Below are positions 34,832-43,515 of a stretch of DNA of 53,398 nucleotides, piece after piece (the first letter of the stretch is position 1; each line of letters opens with the position of its first letter). Both the position numbers and the translations under genes were made by a program. The stretch comes from an uncultured Acidobacteriia bacterium. Its GTDB lineage: Bacteria; Acidobacteriota; Terriglobia; Bryobacterales; Bryobacteraceae. The DNA lies in the NCBI GenBank assembly GCA_903925975.1, contig CAIYHG010000072.1:1-53398 (forward strand), in the 5' to 3' direction. The notes under the pieces were generated by a model, which saw nothing but the letters and a program-made list of their open reading frames with translations, was not told where the DNA came from and searched no databases.

Positions 34832-34860
34832 TTGACAAGCGACTCTTGTCACTGTACGCT
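34832..34860 (+). promoter_or_regulatory. higBA promoter with palindromic operator
   Basis: A perfect -35 TTGACA (34832-34837), 17-base spacer and weak -10 TACGCT (34855-34860). The perfect inverted repeat TGACAAG-CGACT-CTTGTCA (34833-34851) covers the -35 and spacer, where a HigA-type antitoxin would bind to repress. The -10 ends seven bases before the GTG start of higB. Confidence 0.65.
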
Positions 34861-34867
34861 GGTGGTT

Positions 34868-35143
34868 GTGATTCGAAGCTTTCGACACCGAGGGTTGAAA
34901 CGGCTGTGGGAAGGCGATCCTAGCCGGGTAAGCGCGGCGTTGAGAGAGCGCATTGAGAACGTACTGTCCGTCCTGGATGCCGCGGCCTTGCCGAGTGATC
35001 TGGACCTTCCTGGATACCGTTTGCACAGCCTGAAAGGTGAGTTGAAGGGTCTTTGGTCAGTTACAGTGAGCGGCAATTGGCGGGTCACCTTTCGGATCGA
35101 AAATGGCAGTGCGTTCGATGTTGATCTGACGGACTATCACTAG
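34868..35143 (+). CDS. higB: HigB-like RelE-superfamily toxin
   Basis: A 91-residue toxin of the HigB (plasmid-killer) family: 'IRSFRHRGLKRLWEGDPSRV', 'LPGYRLHSLKGELKGLWSVTV' and 'NWRVTFRIENGSAFDVDL'. HigB toxins cut mRNA on the ribosome. The GTG at 34868 gives the family's standard N-terminus; an open frame extends 12 codons upstream but would include the promoter. No SD is obvious and the promoter ends seven bases before the GTG, so translation may be leaderless. The antitoxin gene follows after nine bases, in the toxin-first order typical of HigBA. Confidence 0.92.
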   Translation: MIRSFRHRGLKRLWEGDPSRVSAALRERIENVLSVLDAAALPSDLDLPGYRLHSLKGELKGLWSVTVSGNWRVTFRIENGSAFDVDLTDYH

Positions 35144-35152
35144 GAGACTACG

Positions 35153-35437
35153 ATGCCCATGAAGAACCCGCCGCACCCTGGACGTATCGTAAGGCAGGAC
35201 TGCGTAGAACCGCTTGGGCTGACGATTACCGCGGCGGCCAAGGCGCTCGGCGTGACCCGGCAGGCGCTCAATAATCTTGTGAACGGAAAAGCCGGAATTT
35301 CGCCGGAGATGGCGGTGCGGCTGTCAAAGGCATTCGGCGGAAGCGCTGAGATGTGGCTGCGCCTTCAAGCCAATTACGATCTGACACGGGTGCGGCTGGA
35401 CGAAATCGAAGTGAAACGATATCGACGCGCGTCCTGA
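35153..35437 (+). CDS. higA: HigA-like antitoxin (XRE-type HTH)
   Basis: A 94-residue antitoxin of the HigA/VapI family. '[19 protein letters not shown]' precedes the helix-turn-helix '[20 protein letters not shown]', and '[15 protein letters not shown]' is typical. It neutralises HigB and, with HigB, represses the shared promoter; the palindrome at 34833-34851 is the likely site. An ATG with AGGAG just before it (35144-35148) sets the start. Confidence 0.93.
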   Translation: MPMKNPPHPGRIVRQDCVEPLGLTITAAAKALGVTRQALNNLVNGKAGISPEMAVRLSKAFGGSAEMWLRLQANYDLTRVRLDEIEVKRYRRAS

Positions 35438-35654
35438 TGGGCCTTCGGTTCCGCGTTAGGTGCGCCGGAGAATTGAGGTAGTCGAAATCGGACAAGCCCG
35501 TTCCACAGCTCGGCGGCCCAGTTTCCGAGTGGCGCGTAATACGGCCAGAGCCGGTATGAAGTGTTTCAGGCAGGTGTTGCGGAAAGAAGCGAACGTCGCC
35601 CCGTCGAGAATGGAACTCCGGGGCTCGCCATCTCGTACCTATGCTGGAGTCCAG

Positions 35655-36314
35655 ATGACCCAATCTACGAATGCACGGATCGCCGGCTTCACTTTTCTCT
35701 TTTACATCGTGGCGGGAATCGCCGGCATGATCTTGTTCAGTCAGGCGACCGGCGGCGGGGAGGTTGGCGCAAAGCTCGCGAGCATCGCACTGCATATCCT
35801 CCAACTGCGCCTGTCCATCATCCTCGGCCTGCTCCAGGCCGTATGCGCCATCGTCTTGGCCGTGACGCTGTACGCCATTACGCGCAACCAGGATTCAGAC
35901 CTTGCTATGCTGGCGCTGGTATTTCGAGTTGGCGAGGGCTTGCTTGCGGCGATCTCCACCCGCACCGCCACGCAATTGCTCTGGTTAGGGACATCCGCCG
36001 GGCCAAGAGCGCCGGATGCCGTGACATTGCGAGCGCTCGGTACGTATCTTCTCGATGGGCCCGGCTGGAATATGTCCGCAATCCTGTTTGCTATGGGCAG
36101 CACTCTTTTCTCCTATCTGTTCCTCCGGGGCCGGACAATCCCCGTTCCGCTAGCGTGGACGGGCGTAATTGCCTCGGTCCTTCTCGTGGTGACCCTTCCC
36201 CTGCAAATGGCTGGTTTCTTGAGCGGCCCGGTCACATCATATGTGTGGTTGCCAATGCTCGCGTTCGAATTGCCACTCGCCTTCTGGCTAGTGATCAAGG
36301 GTGTCAGAACGTAA
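35655..36314 (+). CDS. DUF4386 family membrane protein
   Basis: A 219-residue protein with about six membrane segments ('ARIAGFTFLFYIVAGIAGMI', 'LSIILGLLQAVCAIVLAVTL', 'WLPMLAFELPLAFWLVIKG'). The 'FRVGEGLLAAI' and 'LFSYLF' segments fit DUF4386, an integral membrane family of unknown role. ATG 35655 follows GGAG by six bases; the longer open frame upstream has no membrane or conserved content. It sits 217 bases after higA and seems a separate unit. Confidence 0.8.
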   Translation: MTQSTNARIAGFTFLFYIVAGIAGMILFSQATGGGEVGAKLASIALHILQLRLSIILGLLQAVCAIVLAVTLYAITRNQDSDLAMLALVFRVGEGLLAAISTRTATQLLWLGTSAGPRAPDAVTLRALGTYLLDGPGWNMSAILFAMGSTLFSYLFLRGRTIPVPLAWTGVIASVLLVVTLPLQMAGFLSGPVTSYVWLPMLAFELPLAFWLVIKGVRT

Positions 36315-36619
36315 GCTACGGATTGAACCTGTAGCCGCTCGGCGTCGGGACTCCACCTTCGAGAGACTCCGCCCCAACACGCATTTCTGGTTCAGTCAAC
36401 CACTCATGATGCTGGATCGGGCCACCGCCCGGGTTGTCGGCAACCCGGAAGTTGTCCACGCGGTCTTGAAGTGGGTTCTCGGAAACTTGCCACCCCAAAA
36501 CCGACCGGCGGCATGAACTTTTCGCTTGTGCTTCTGGCAGGGCGCTTCGGGCCAAGTCAAAGCCGGCACGAATGCCGGCTCTGCGCGCTCGAAAGCGCGC
36601 GCCACAACGAGACGGGGGG
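36315..36619. other. Intergenic region with repeat copy C
   Basis: About 305 bases between the DUF4386 gene and the end of the udg operon. It carries double-hairpin repeat copy C at 36561-36605, just outside the udg stop. Short open frames exist on both strands (about 36301-36516 plus and 36316-36555 minus), but neither shows a recognisable domain or a good SD. I see nothing else. Confidence 0.5.
36561..36605 (+). repeat. Double-hairpin intergenic repeat, copy C
   Basis: AGCCGGCA-CGAA-TGCCGGCT (36561-36580) followed by CTGCGCGCTCGAAAGCGCGC and GCCAC. The first stem differs from copies A and B by paired changes (GCCGGC for GCCGCG) that keep base pairing, a sign of selection for structure. It lies 15 bases beyond the udg stop codon. 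Confidence 0.85.
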
Positions 36620-37366
36620 TTAGTCGTAGACGAAGTGGAGGACCTTCTTCAGGTCTTCCCAGGCTTCGCGCTTGGCGTCCTGGTTGTAGGGGCGAAGCAG
36701 GTACGAGGGGTGGAACGTTACCAGCAGCGGAATGTCCTTCCAGGAAAGCCACTTACCTCTGAGTTTCGTTACGCCTTCCTTGTGGCCGGTGAGCGCCCGC
36801 GCTGCCGTGCCGCCTAGCGCGCAAATCGCTTTGGGCTTGATGGCGACCAACTGCCTGTAGAGGAACTGCCCGCAGATTTCCATCTCGACGGGCTCCGGCG
36901 TGCGGTTTTCCGGGGGCCGGCATTTCACTACGTTGCAGATGTAGACGTCCTCGCGTTTGAGCTGGATGCCTTCCTTCTTGGCTGTGTTCTCGATCATCTG
37001 CGTGAGCAATTGCCCGGCGCGGCCCACGAAGGGAATCCCCTGGGCGTCTTCATCGGCTCCGGGGCCTTCGCCGACAAAGACCAATGGCGATTTCTCGTTG
37101 CCTACGCCGAACACCAGCTTGTTGCGTCCCTGGTGCAGGGCGCAGCGCTTGCAGTCGCCGATATCGGTGAGAATCTGTGTGAGCGTTTCCGCGCGGTCTG
37201 CCATTTCGATCCTGGTTGGGGGAGCGGGGGCCGGGGGTTCCGGAGCGGCTGCGGCCGGGGCTGTCTCTACGGCGGCCACCGGAGGGGTGGGGGTGCGCCG
37301 GTAGACCCAGTCGATGCCCAAGTCCTGGTAAAACTCCAGATAGTTGCGAATCCGCTCAGCGTCCAT
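36620..37366 (-). CDS. udg: Uracil-DNA glycosylase, family 4 (Fe-S)
   Basis: A 248-residue enzyme. After a Pro/Ala-rich N-terminal linker (about 22-55) come the Fe-S cysteines C72 and C75 ('DCKRCALHQGRNK'), the family 4 motif 'GEGPGADEDAQGIPFVGRAG', further cluster cysteines in 'CNVVKCRPPENR' and 'EICGQF', and the active-site 'HPSYLLR'. It removes uracil from DNA as the first step of base-excision repair. Its start overlaps the coaBC stop by 11 bases, so it is the last gene of that operon. Confidence 0.95.
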   Translation of the reverse strand: MDAERIRNYLEFYQDLGIDWVYRRTPTPPVAAVETAPAAAAPEPPAPAPPTRIEMADRAETLTQILTDIGDCKRCALHQGRNKLVFGVGNEKSPLVFVGEGPGADEDAQGIPFVGRAGQLLTQMIENTAKKEGIQLKREDVYICNVVKCRPPENRTPEPVEMEICGQFLYRQLVAIKPKAICALGGTAARALTGHKEGVTKLRGKWLSWKDIPLLVTFHPSYLLRPYNQDAKREAWEDLKKVLHFVYD

Positions 37367-38552
37367 GGGCGGCCTGAAGCGCGAATCGGAGTTTCAGCGC
37401 CTCGTCGAAAATGCGGTCTGCGATCTCCCGCTTGCTCGCGCGCGGCAGCGAGATCACCTCGCCTGTTCGCAGCGCCAGCGCCACCTCGTTGTCTTCGGAC
37501 CCGAAGCCGAGGTCTCCGCCCACCAGGTTGCCGACGATCATGTCGCAATTCTTGGTTTCGAGCTTGCGCCGCGCTTCGCGTTCCAGGTTCTGGGTTTCCG
37601 CCGCAAAACCGATCAGCAGCCGGTCGCCCTTCTGGCGTCCCAACTCGGCCAGGATATCGGGAGTCGGGTCGAACTCCAGCGTGATCCGCGCGGCAGTCTT
37701 CTTTACCTTCTGGTCGGGGACCTTGCTGAGGTGGAAATCGGCTACGGCGGCCGCTTTGATCACGATGCCCGCCGGTTCCAGATTCTCGAAAACCTTGTCG
37801 CGCATCTCTACGGCCGTCTGGACCGGAACCAGTTCCACTCCGCGCGGGGCGGGGATGCTCACCGGCCCGGAAATCAGGATCACGCGCGCGCCGCGTGATA
37901 CGGCGGCCTCGGCCAGGGCATAGCCCATCTTGCCGCTGGAGCGATTGGAAATATAGCGGACGGGGTCCAGCGGTTCCTGCGTCGGCCCGGCCGTAATCAG
38001 GACCGTTTCTCCCTCAAGGTCGGTGCGTTTCGCGCCGGCCCGCGCCACCGCGGCGGCAATGGTCTCGGGATTCGCCAGGCGGCCCGGGCCCGTCATGCCG
38101 CACGCCAGGTAGCCGCTCTCGGGCTCCACGATGTGATGCCCGCGCCGGCGCAGCGTCTCCAGATTGGCTTGCGTGGCGGGGTGGTTCCACATATTGACGT
38201 TCATCGCCGGGGCCAGCACAACCGGACCCGTGAACGCCAGATAGATCGTGGAAAGGAAATCGCCCGCGAGGCCGTGCGCCAGCTTGGCCATCAGATCGGC
38301 CGTTGCGGGGGCGATCACCAGGACGTCGCTTTCCTGCGCCACGGAGATGTGCCCAATGGCGTGCTCCACCTCAAACATGTTGGTGAGCGTCTTGCGGCCA
38401 GTTAAAGCGGAGAAGGTAAGCGGCTGCACGAACTCCCGCGCGGCGTCCGTCATCACCGCCTGGACTTCGTGCCCCTGCTGCATTAGCAGGCGGGCCAGTT
38501 CCGCGGCTTTGTAAGCCGCGATCCCGCCGCTGACGCCCAGAATGATCTTCAT
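37356..38552 (-). CDS. coaBC: Bifunctional phosphopantothenoylcysteine decarboxylase/synthase CoaBC
   Basis: A 398-residue fusion. The N-terminal CoaC flavoprotein starts 'MKIILGVSGGIAAYKAAELA' and contains 'ALTGRKTLTNMFE', 'APAMNVNMWNHPA' and the Cys-containing 'GYLACGMTGPGRLA' substrate flap. The C-terminal CoaB part has 'VLITAGPTQEPLDPVRYISN', 'NRSSGKMGYALAE' and 'KAAAVADFHLS'. It joins cysteine to phosphopantothenate and decarboxylates it for coenzyme A. It is placed 24 bases after rpoZ in a widely conserved order. Confidence 0.97.
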   Translation of the reverse strand: MKIILGVSGGIAAYKAAELARLLMQQGHEVQAVMTDAAREFVQPLTFSALTGRKTLTNMFEVEHAIGHISVAQESDVLVIAPATADLMAKLAHGLAGDFLSTIYLAFTGPVVLAPAMNVNMWNHPATQANLETLRRRGHHIVEPESGYLACGMTGPGRLANPETIAAAVARAGAKRTDLEGETVLITAGPTQEPLDPVRYISNRSSGKMGYALAEAAVSRGARVILISGPVSIPAPRGVELVPVQTAVEMRDKVFENLEPAGIVIKAAAVADFHLSKVPDQKVKKTAARITLEFDPTPDILAELGRQKGDRLLIGFAAETQNLEREARRKLETKNCDMIVGNLVGGDLGFGSEDNEVALALRTGEVISLPRASKREIADRIFDEALKLRFALQAAHGR

Positions 38553-38576
38553 AGGAGTGCCCGCGGGCTTGCGGAT

Positions 38577-38825
38577 TTAGAGAGCCGGCTCGGGCTTCCG
38601 CTCGTGCGATAACGGGCCGGTCAGGGTGTACTTCACCAGGCCGCGCCGTACTTCTTCCGTCGCGATCACGGTCGGCTTTTTCGAGGAGGTGGGCAGCACG
38701 GGGCGCGCGCCGGCCTGCAACTGCCGAGCCCGCTTAGCGGCTACGATGATGAACCGGTACGTGCTCTGCTCCGGGTCATCCGGCAGCGTGCAATGGGCGT
38801 TGTTGCGTGGGGCTTTGTCGGCCAT
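38577..38825 (-). CDS. rpoZ: RNA polymerase omega subunit
   Basis: An 82-residue protein with the omega signature 'YRFIIVAAKRARQLQAGARP' and 'KPTVIATEEVRRGLVKYTL'. It helps assemble and stabilise RNA polymerase. ATG 38825 is chosen; a TTG at 38834 would add three residues. AGGAG lies at the gmk stop, 12 bases before the ATG. The position between gmk and coaBC is the common bacterial order. Confidence 0.93.
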   Translation of the reverse strand: MADKAPRNNAHCTLPDDPEQSTYRFIIVAAKRARQLQAGARPVLPTSSKKPTVIATEEVRRGLVKYTLTGPLSHERKPEPAL

Positions 38826-38840
38826 AAAACTCAAAATCTC

Positions 38841-39449
38841 CTAAACTTCGAATGTTTCCAAAATGGGCCGTATCCGGTCTTCGATCCGGATCCGCCGCAC
38901 CCGCTCGGCCTGTACGATCGCGCTCAATATGGCGTCCGATTCGATCAGGTCGCGGTTCACCAAAACGTAATCGTAGGCCGCGTAGTTCCGGATTTCCTCA
39001 GCTGCGTCGCGGAGCCTCCGGGTGACTACCTCATCGGAATCCTCCCCCCGGGCGCGCAGCCGGGCTTCCAGAACCTGGCGCGAGGGGGCTAGAACAAAAA
39101 TCGTTACCGCCTCTGGAATCCGGTCCTTTAATTGTCTCGCACCTTTTACGTCGATGTCGAGCACCACATCCTTCCCCTCGGCATTGGCCTGGGTCAGGAC
39201 GCTCCTATGCGTGCCGTAGTAGTTCCCGAAAACGTCGGCCCATTCCAGGAATTCCCCGGCCGCGATCATGGCCTCGAACTCCGGGCGGGCGACGTAGTGA
39301 TAGTTTACGCCATCCACTTCATTGCCGCGCCGGGCGCGGGTGGTGTACGAGACGGAGAACAGCAGTCCCGGAACGCTGGCGAGCAGGCGTTTCACCAGCG
39401 TGGTCTTCCCCGATCCCGAGGGGGCCGAAATTATGAAAACCGTCTTCAT
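38841..39449 (-). CDS. gmk: Guanylate kinase
   Basis: A 202-residue kinase: P-loop 'SAPSGSGKTTLVKRLL', GMP-binding 'SVSYTTRARRGNEVDGVNYH' and 'FLEWADVFGNYYGTHRSVL', and 'VLDIDVKGARQLK'. It phosphorylates GMP to GDP in the cytoplasm. Length and motifs are complete. It lies 21 bases after yicC and shares the stretch just before its stop with the rpoZ ribosome site. Confidence 0.97.
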   Translation of the reverse strand: MKTVFIISAPSGSGKTTLVKRLLASVPGLLFSVSYTTRARRGNEVDGVNYHYVARPEFEAMIAAGEFLEWADVFGNYYGTHRSVLTQANAEGKDVVLDIDVKGARQLKDRIPEAVTIFVLAPSRQVLEARLRARGEDSDEVVTRRLRDAAEEIRNYAAYDYVLVNRDLIESDAILSAIVQAERVRRIRIEDRIRPILETFEV

Positions 39450-39470
39450 TTGGAAGCGGCTCAGCCGCGG

Positions 39471-40364
39471 CTACTCCAGATTTAGCGATTGTTCCCGGAT
39501 CTTGTCGATTTCCGATTTTACAGCCAGTCCCAATTCCGTGATGGTCAGGCCCAGGTCGCCCAGGCCGCCCGTCTTGGAAAGAGCCGTGTTCGATTCGCGG
39601 TTCATTTCCTGGAGCAGAAAGTCCAGGCGCTTTCCCACTTCGCCATCGCCCGCCAGCAACTGCTCTACCTGTGCCGCGTGCGTCCGCAGGCGCACCAATT
39701 CTTCGGCGATGTCGCTGCGGTCGGCCAGCAGGGCGGCTTCCTGCGCCAGCCGCTGCGGGTCCATGCCGGCGCCCTTGAGCAGGTCCGCCAGTTTTTCCCG
39801 CAGACGCTTGTGAAAGACGGCCACGGCGCCCGAGCGGATCTGGTCGATGCGGGCTACGATCTCGCAGATATTGCGGCAGCGGTCGCGCATCTCGGCGGCT
39901 ATGGCCGCGCCCTCGCGTTCCCGGAAGGCGTTGATAACGGCCACGGCGTCGGCCGCCGCGCCGAGGGCGGCTTGCCGCAGATCCTCGTCCTCGTCCTGCA
40001 TGGCCGGGGTAGTCAGCATACCGGGCGTTCGGAGGGCGGAGTTGAGATCCGGCTGCCCCGCGATGCCGTAGGCGCCCGCGGCTTCCTGGTAGGCGCGCAT
40101 GTACGCTTCGAGCAGGGGCCGGTTCAAGGCGGGCGCCCCGGGCCCTCCCGCGCGCGCTACAGACAGCTGCGCTTGCACGTGGCCCCGGGCCATGCCGCGT
40201 TTCAGGGCGGCCCTCAGGTCTTCCTCCAGCCATTCGAGATCCGGCGGCAGGTGGAAGTGCAGGTCTAATCCGCGGTGGTTGACGCTCTTCAACGAGAGGA
40301 CGATCTCCCCGCCCGCGTAGGCCTTGGCCACCCGCGCGAATCCGGTCATGCTTCTAACGCTCAA
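39471..40364 (-). CDS. YicC family endoribonuclease
   Basis: A 297-residue YicC protein beginning 'MSVRSMTGFARV' and containing 'SLKSVNHRGLDLHFHLP' and the C-terminal 'GKRLDFLLQEMNRESNTALSK' with 'EIDKIREQSLNLE', both family hallmarks. YicC proteins are RNA-binding nucleases in E. coli and Bacillus; the target here is not known. It overlaps the ABC transporter stop by four bases and precedes gmk by 21, the classic yicC-gmk pair. Confidence 0.95.
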   Translation of the reverse strand: MSVRSMTGFARVAKAYAGGEIVLSLKSVNHRGLDLHFHLPPDLEWLEEDLRAALKRGMARGHVQAQLSVARAGGPGAPALNRPLLEAYMRAYQEAAGAYGIAGQPDLNSALRTPGMLTTPAMQDEDEDLRQAALGAAADAVAVINAFREREGAAIAAEMRDRCRNICEIVARIDQIRSGAVAVFHKRLREKLADLLKGAGMDPQRLAQEAALLADRSDIAEELVRLRTHAAQVEQLLAGDGEVGKRLDFLLQEMNRESNTALSKTGGLGDLGLTITELGLAVKSEIDKIREQSLNLE

Positions 40365-42190
40365 AGGTCCACCACCGATCCGGCGTCTTCGAACTGGAGT
40401 TCGTGAAGCCGTTGATATATTCCGCCGCCATTTACCAATTCCTCGTGCGTGCCGGTCTCGCTGACGCGGCCTTTTGAGAGCACCACAATCTTATCGGCGC
40501 GCCTGATGGTGGAGAGGCGGTGGGCGATTACGATTACCGTCCTGTGCTCCATCAGGTTGGCCAGGGCCTTCTGCACCAGCATCTCCGATTCCGTGTCGAG
40601 ATGCGACGTGGCCTCGTCCAGAATGAGCACGGGCGCGTTCTTCAGCAGCGCGCGGGCGATCGCCAGCCGCTGGCGCTGGCCCCCGCTCAACTTTACGCCT
40701 CGGTCGCCGATCCCCGTCTCGTAGCCTTCGGGGAGGCGTGCTATGAACTCGTCGGCCAGCGCCGTTTCCGCCGCCCGGCGTATCTCTTCCTCGGTCGCGC
40801 CCGGGCGCCCGTAGGCGATGTTATTCCGCACCGTATCGTTGAACAGGAAGGTATCCTGCGCCACGATGCCGATGAGGCCGCGCAGCGAAGCCAGGCTCAC
40901 GTCGCGGATATCCTGTCCGTCGATCTTCACGGCGCCTTCGTCCACGTCGTAGAACCGGGCAGCCAGATTCGCGATGGTCGATTTACCGGCGCCGCTCGCG
41001 CCTACTAGCGCCAGCACTTCTCCCGACTGCACTTCGATGCTGAGGTTCTGGATCTGAAATCCGTTGGGAGAGCAGGGGTAGCTGAAGGTAACGTTTTCGA
41101 AGGCGATCGAGTGCGCCAACCCTTTGAGCGCCGGAGCGCCGGGCTTATCGACGATGCTTACCGGGTAATCGAGGTATTCGAAAACGGTCTGAGACGCGCC
41201 CAAGGCCTGTTCGAAGATATTGTGAATGCCCACCAGGCGCTTGACGGGTTCGAGCAGCATCACCAGCGCGATGACGAAGCTGGCGAAATCCGGCGCCGTC
41301 AGTTCGTGCGCCATAATCTGATTGCGCGCATACCAGAGCAGCCCGGCAATCGCCAGCGCCGCGACCACTTCGATCAGCGGCGAGGAAAGCGCCTGCAAAC
41401 CCACGTACCGCAGATTCGTTCGCAATAGCTTCTGCGCCGAGCGGCGGAACTTACTTGCCTCCAGGTTTTCCGCTCCGAAGGCCTTCACCACCATGTGGCC
41501 TGCCAGCGTTTCCTGGAGCACCTGGTTCAACTCGCCCTGCCGTTCCTGGGCGCGGCGGCTGGCCGAGCGAATGCGGCGGCCGATGGTAGTTGTGGGCAGG
41601 ATGATGAACGGCAGCAGCGCCATGCTGATCAGCGCCAGTTTCCAATCCTTCCCCAGAACTACCAGCGTCAGCGCCACGGCGGCGAAGAACTGCCGCAGCA
41701 GGTCTGCCAGTATGTGCGAAAGGGCCACCTGGACCTTGTCGATATCGTTCATGATCGACGACATCATGCGGCCCGTGGCGCGCGATTCGAAAAACTCGGC
41801 GCTCTGCTTCAGGACTTTCTCGAAGACCACGTCGCGGAGGTTCGTGATCGCCGAGAAGCCGACGTAATTGATCAGATAGTTGCCCGCGTAATCGCACACG
41901 CCCTTGATCAGGAACACGGCGAAGATGGCAAAGGCCACCATCGTCCAGATGTTGTGTATTCCCGGCGGCAGCAGGGAATTCAGGTAGAACGAATGGTGGA
42001 AGACGGGGTCGGTATAGAGCTTGACGGGAGTGTTGGGGGCCTGCGGATCTAATACACGGTAGAGTATGGGGCCCACAAGCAGCGCCATCATCGCGGTCGC
42101 GCCGCCGGCGGCGCACATGAGCACTACCGAGAGCGCCAGATACCCGCTGTACCGGCGCGCATAAGCCAGCAGACGCGTCAGTTCCCGCAT
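40361..42190 (-). CDS. ABC exporter, MsbA-like (TMD-NBD half transporter)
   Basis: A 609-residue half transporter. Residues 15-330 carry six membrane helices ('LALSVVLMCAAGGATAMMAL' onwards). The nucleotide-binding domain has Walker A 'VGASGAGKSTIANLA', signature 'LSGGQRQRLAIARAL', Walker B 'VLILDEATSHLD' and 'IAHRLSTIRRAD'. It works as a homodimer. MsbA flips lipid A, and the resemblance plus the Gram-negative setting make lipid or LPS-core export likely, though drug export is possible. It heads the operon that runs through yicC to udg. Confidence 0.9.
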   Translation of the reverse strand: MRELTRLLAYARRYSGYLALSVVLMCAAGGATAMMALLVGPILYRVLDPQAPNTPVKLYTDPVFHHSFYLNSLLPPGIHNIWTMVAFAIFAVFLIKGVCDYAGNYLINYVGFSAITNLRDVVFEKVLKQSAEFFESRATGRMMSSIMNDIDKVQVALSHILADLLRQFFAAVALTLVVLGKDWKLALISMALLPFIILPTTTIGRRIRSASRRAQERQGELNQVLQETLAGHMVVKAFGAENLEASKFRRSAQKLLRTNLRYVGLQALSSPLIEVVAALAIAGLLWYARNQIMAHELTAPDFASFVIALVMLLEPVKRLVGIHNIFEQALGASQTVFEYLDYPVSIVDKPGAPALKGLAHSIAFENVTFSYPCSPNGFQIQNLSIEVQSGEVLALVGASGAGKSTIANLAARFYDVDEGAVKIDGQDIRDVSLASLRGLIGIVAQDTFLFNDTVRNNIAYGRPGATEEEIRRAAETALADEFIARLPEGYETGIGDRGVKLSGGQRQRLAIARALLKNAPVLILDEATSHLDTESEMLVQKALANLMEHRTVIVIAHRLSTIRRADKIVVLSKGRVSETGTHEELVNGGGIYQRLHELQFEDAGSVVDL

Positions 42191-42337
42191 CGGAGCGCCT
42201 CCGGGCTGTCAGTAAATGCGTATTTCAAAATGAAAACCGTGGAGCCGGCGAATGCGTATCCGCCCGGCCGCCGCAGTTGGGCGACGGGCGCCCGGCCCGC
42301 CCGCGGCGGACTTTGGAGCACGCTTCCCACGCGCCGC

Positions 42338-42508
42338 CTACGGCTCGACTCTCGCCTCGTCAACGAGCATGACGGGGATGTCGTCGCGAATAGGGTAGAC
42401 GCGATGGCATTCAACGCACTTCAAGCCGCTCTCGTCGGCCTTGAGTTCCACGGTCGCCTTGCAAACGGGGCACACGAGGATTTCGAGCAGATCTTTGCTG
42501 ATGGCCAT
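42338..42508 (-). CDS. Trm112-family small zinc protein
   Basis: A 56-residue protein: [20 protein letters not shown] at the start, then '[20 protein letters not shown]'. The four cysteines (C13, C16, C31, C34) form the zinc site of the Trm112/YcaR family, and the [10 protein letters not shown] ending is diagnostic. Bacterial members are thought to be small partners of methyltransferases or of cell-wall/lipid enzymes. It lies 147 bases upstream of the ABC exporter gene on the same strand and may be cotranscribed. No SD is evident. Confidence 0.9.
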   Translation of the reverse strand: MAISKDLLEILVCPVCKATVELKADESGLKCVECHRVYPIRDDIPVMLVDEARVEP

Positions 42509-42579
42509 AGCGAACTATCAGTTTAGCAGGTAACGGAAATCCGACGCCTGCCGCGTGCCGTGCGCGCTATGCTATTGGT

Positions 42580-43431
42580 TTGCCGCCACATCCGTTACCC
42601 GAAGAAGGCGAAACCCCGCGGCCGCGCGCCGCCGCGGTGGTGATTTCCCATAATAGCGTCGCGGCGCTGCGCCGGTGCCTCGAATCGCTCGAAGCCTCGG
42701 ACGGCCGCGACCGTTTGGAAGTCATCGTGGTCGATAACGGCTCCCGCGACGGAAGCGCCGCGCTCGATTCGGACTTTCCGAATGTGCAGTTCGTGCGGCT
42801 CCCTAAGAATTTCGGCCTCACTAAGGCCTTGAATATTGGCTGGCGAGCGGCCAATGCCGAATATGTGTTGTTTTTGCATGCAGATACCGAGGTCGAGCCC
42901 CCGGCGGTAGCCGCCTTGGCGAATGTGTTGGACGCCCGCCCGGATACCTGGGCGGTTTGCCCCCTATTAGTGGATGGCCAAGGGGCCCCGGCGCCGCAGT
43001 TGGGCCGTTTCCCCCCCGATCAAACCTTCCGGCCCGCCCAAGTTACCGGCTCCGAGCCCCTGGCCGTGGAGTACCCGCGCGGGGCGGCGTTGATGGTCCG
43101 CGTGGCCGTGATCAAGTCCATCCGCCAAATCGATGAGCGGTACGGGCAGTTTGGGAGCGATGCGGATCTGGCCGCGCAGATCGTCCGCGCGGGAAAGTCT
43201 ATTTTGCTCGTGCCTGCCGCGCGCGTCCGCCATGATGGAGGCGGCGAGCATTCTCCCGCGGAGCTGGCCGACGTCCGCTTGGCTAGGGCGGTGTTTGCGG
43301 GCAAGTACCACGGTTTCGCAGCCGGCCTCCAGGCGCGGCTGGCCTCGATTCTTCAGCCTCTGGTCTCGTTTCGGTTCGGAGAACTGAAGTACACGCTGGC
43401 CGGCCAGAAGATCGACGGCTCGCAATACTGA
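42580..43431 (+). CDS. Family 2 glycosyltransferase
   Basis: A 283-residue GT-A fold enzyme. It has 'AAVVISHNSVAALRRCLESL', 'VIVVDNGSRDGSA', the DxD-like 'FLHADTEVEPPAV' and 'YPRGAALMVRVAVIKSI' with 'GSDADLAAQIVRAGKSI', typical of rhamnosyl-transferase-like GT2 proteins. It adds a sugar to a glycan or lipid; the sugar is unknown. The start is the TTG at 42580, since no ATG fits the N-terminus. A TATGCT hexamer ends six bases before it, so the mRNA may be leaderless. Divergent from the Trm112-like gene. Confidence 0.88.
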   Translation: MPPHPLPEEGETPRPRAAAVVISHNSVAALRRCLESLEASDGRDRLEVIVVDNGSRDGSAALDSDFPNVQFVRLPKNFGLTKALNIGWRAANAEYVLFLHADTEVEPPAVAALANVLDARPDTWAVCPLLVDGQGAPAPQLGRFPPDQTFRPAQVTGSEPLAVEYPRGAALMVRVAVIKSIRQIDERYGQFGSDADLAAQIVRAGKSILLVPAARVRHDGGGEHSPAELADVRLARAVFAGKYHGFAAGLQARLASILQPLVSFRFGELKYTLAGQKIDGSQY

Positions 43432-43515
43432 CCGATAGCGGCTACCGTTCGTCTATCCCCCATATTTACCTTTGATATCTGTTATTTGGCCTCAGGCAGG
43501 GATAACATTTACCCT

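Noticed and set aside
36301-36555. Small open frames on both strands in the gap before udg
   Set aside because: No SD, no recognisable domain and overlapping each other; coding status cannot be supported.
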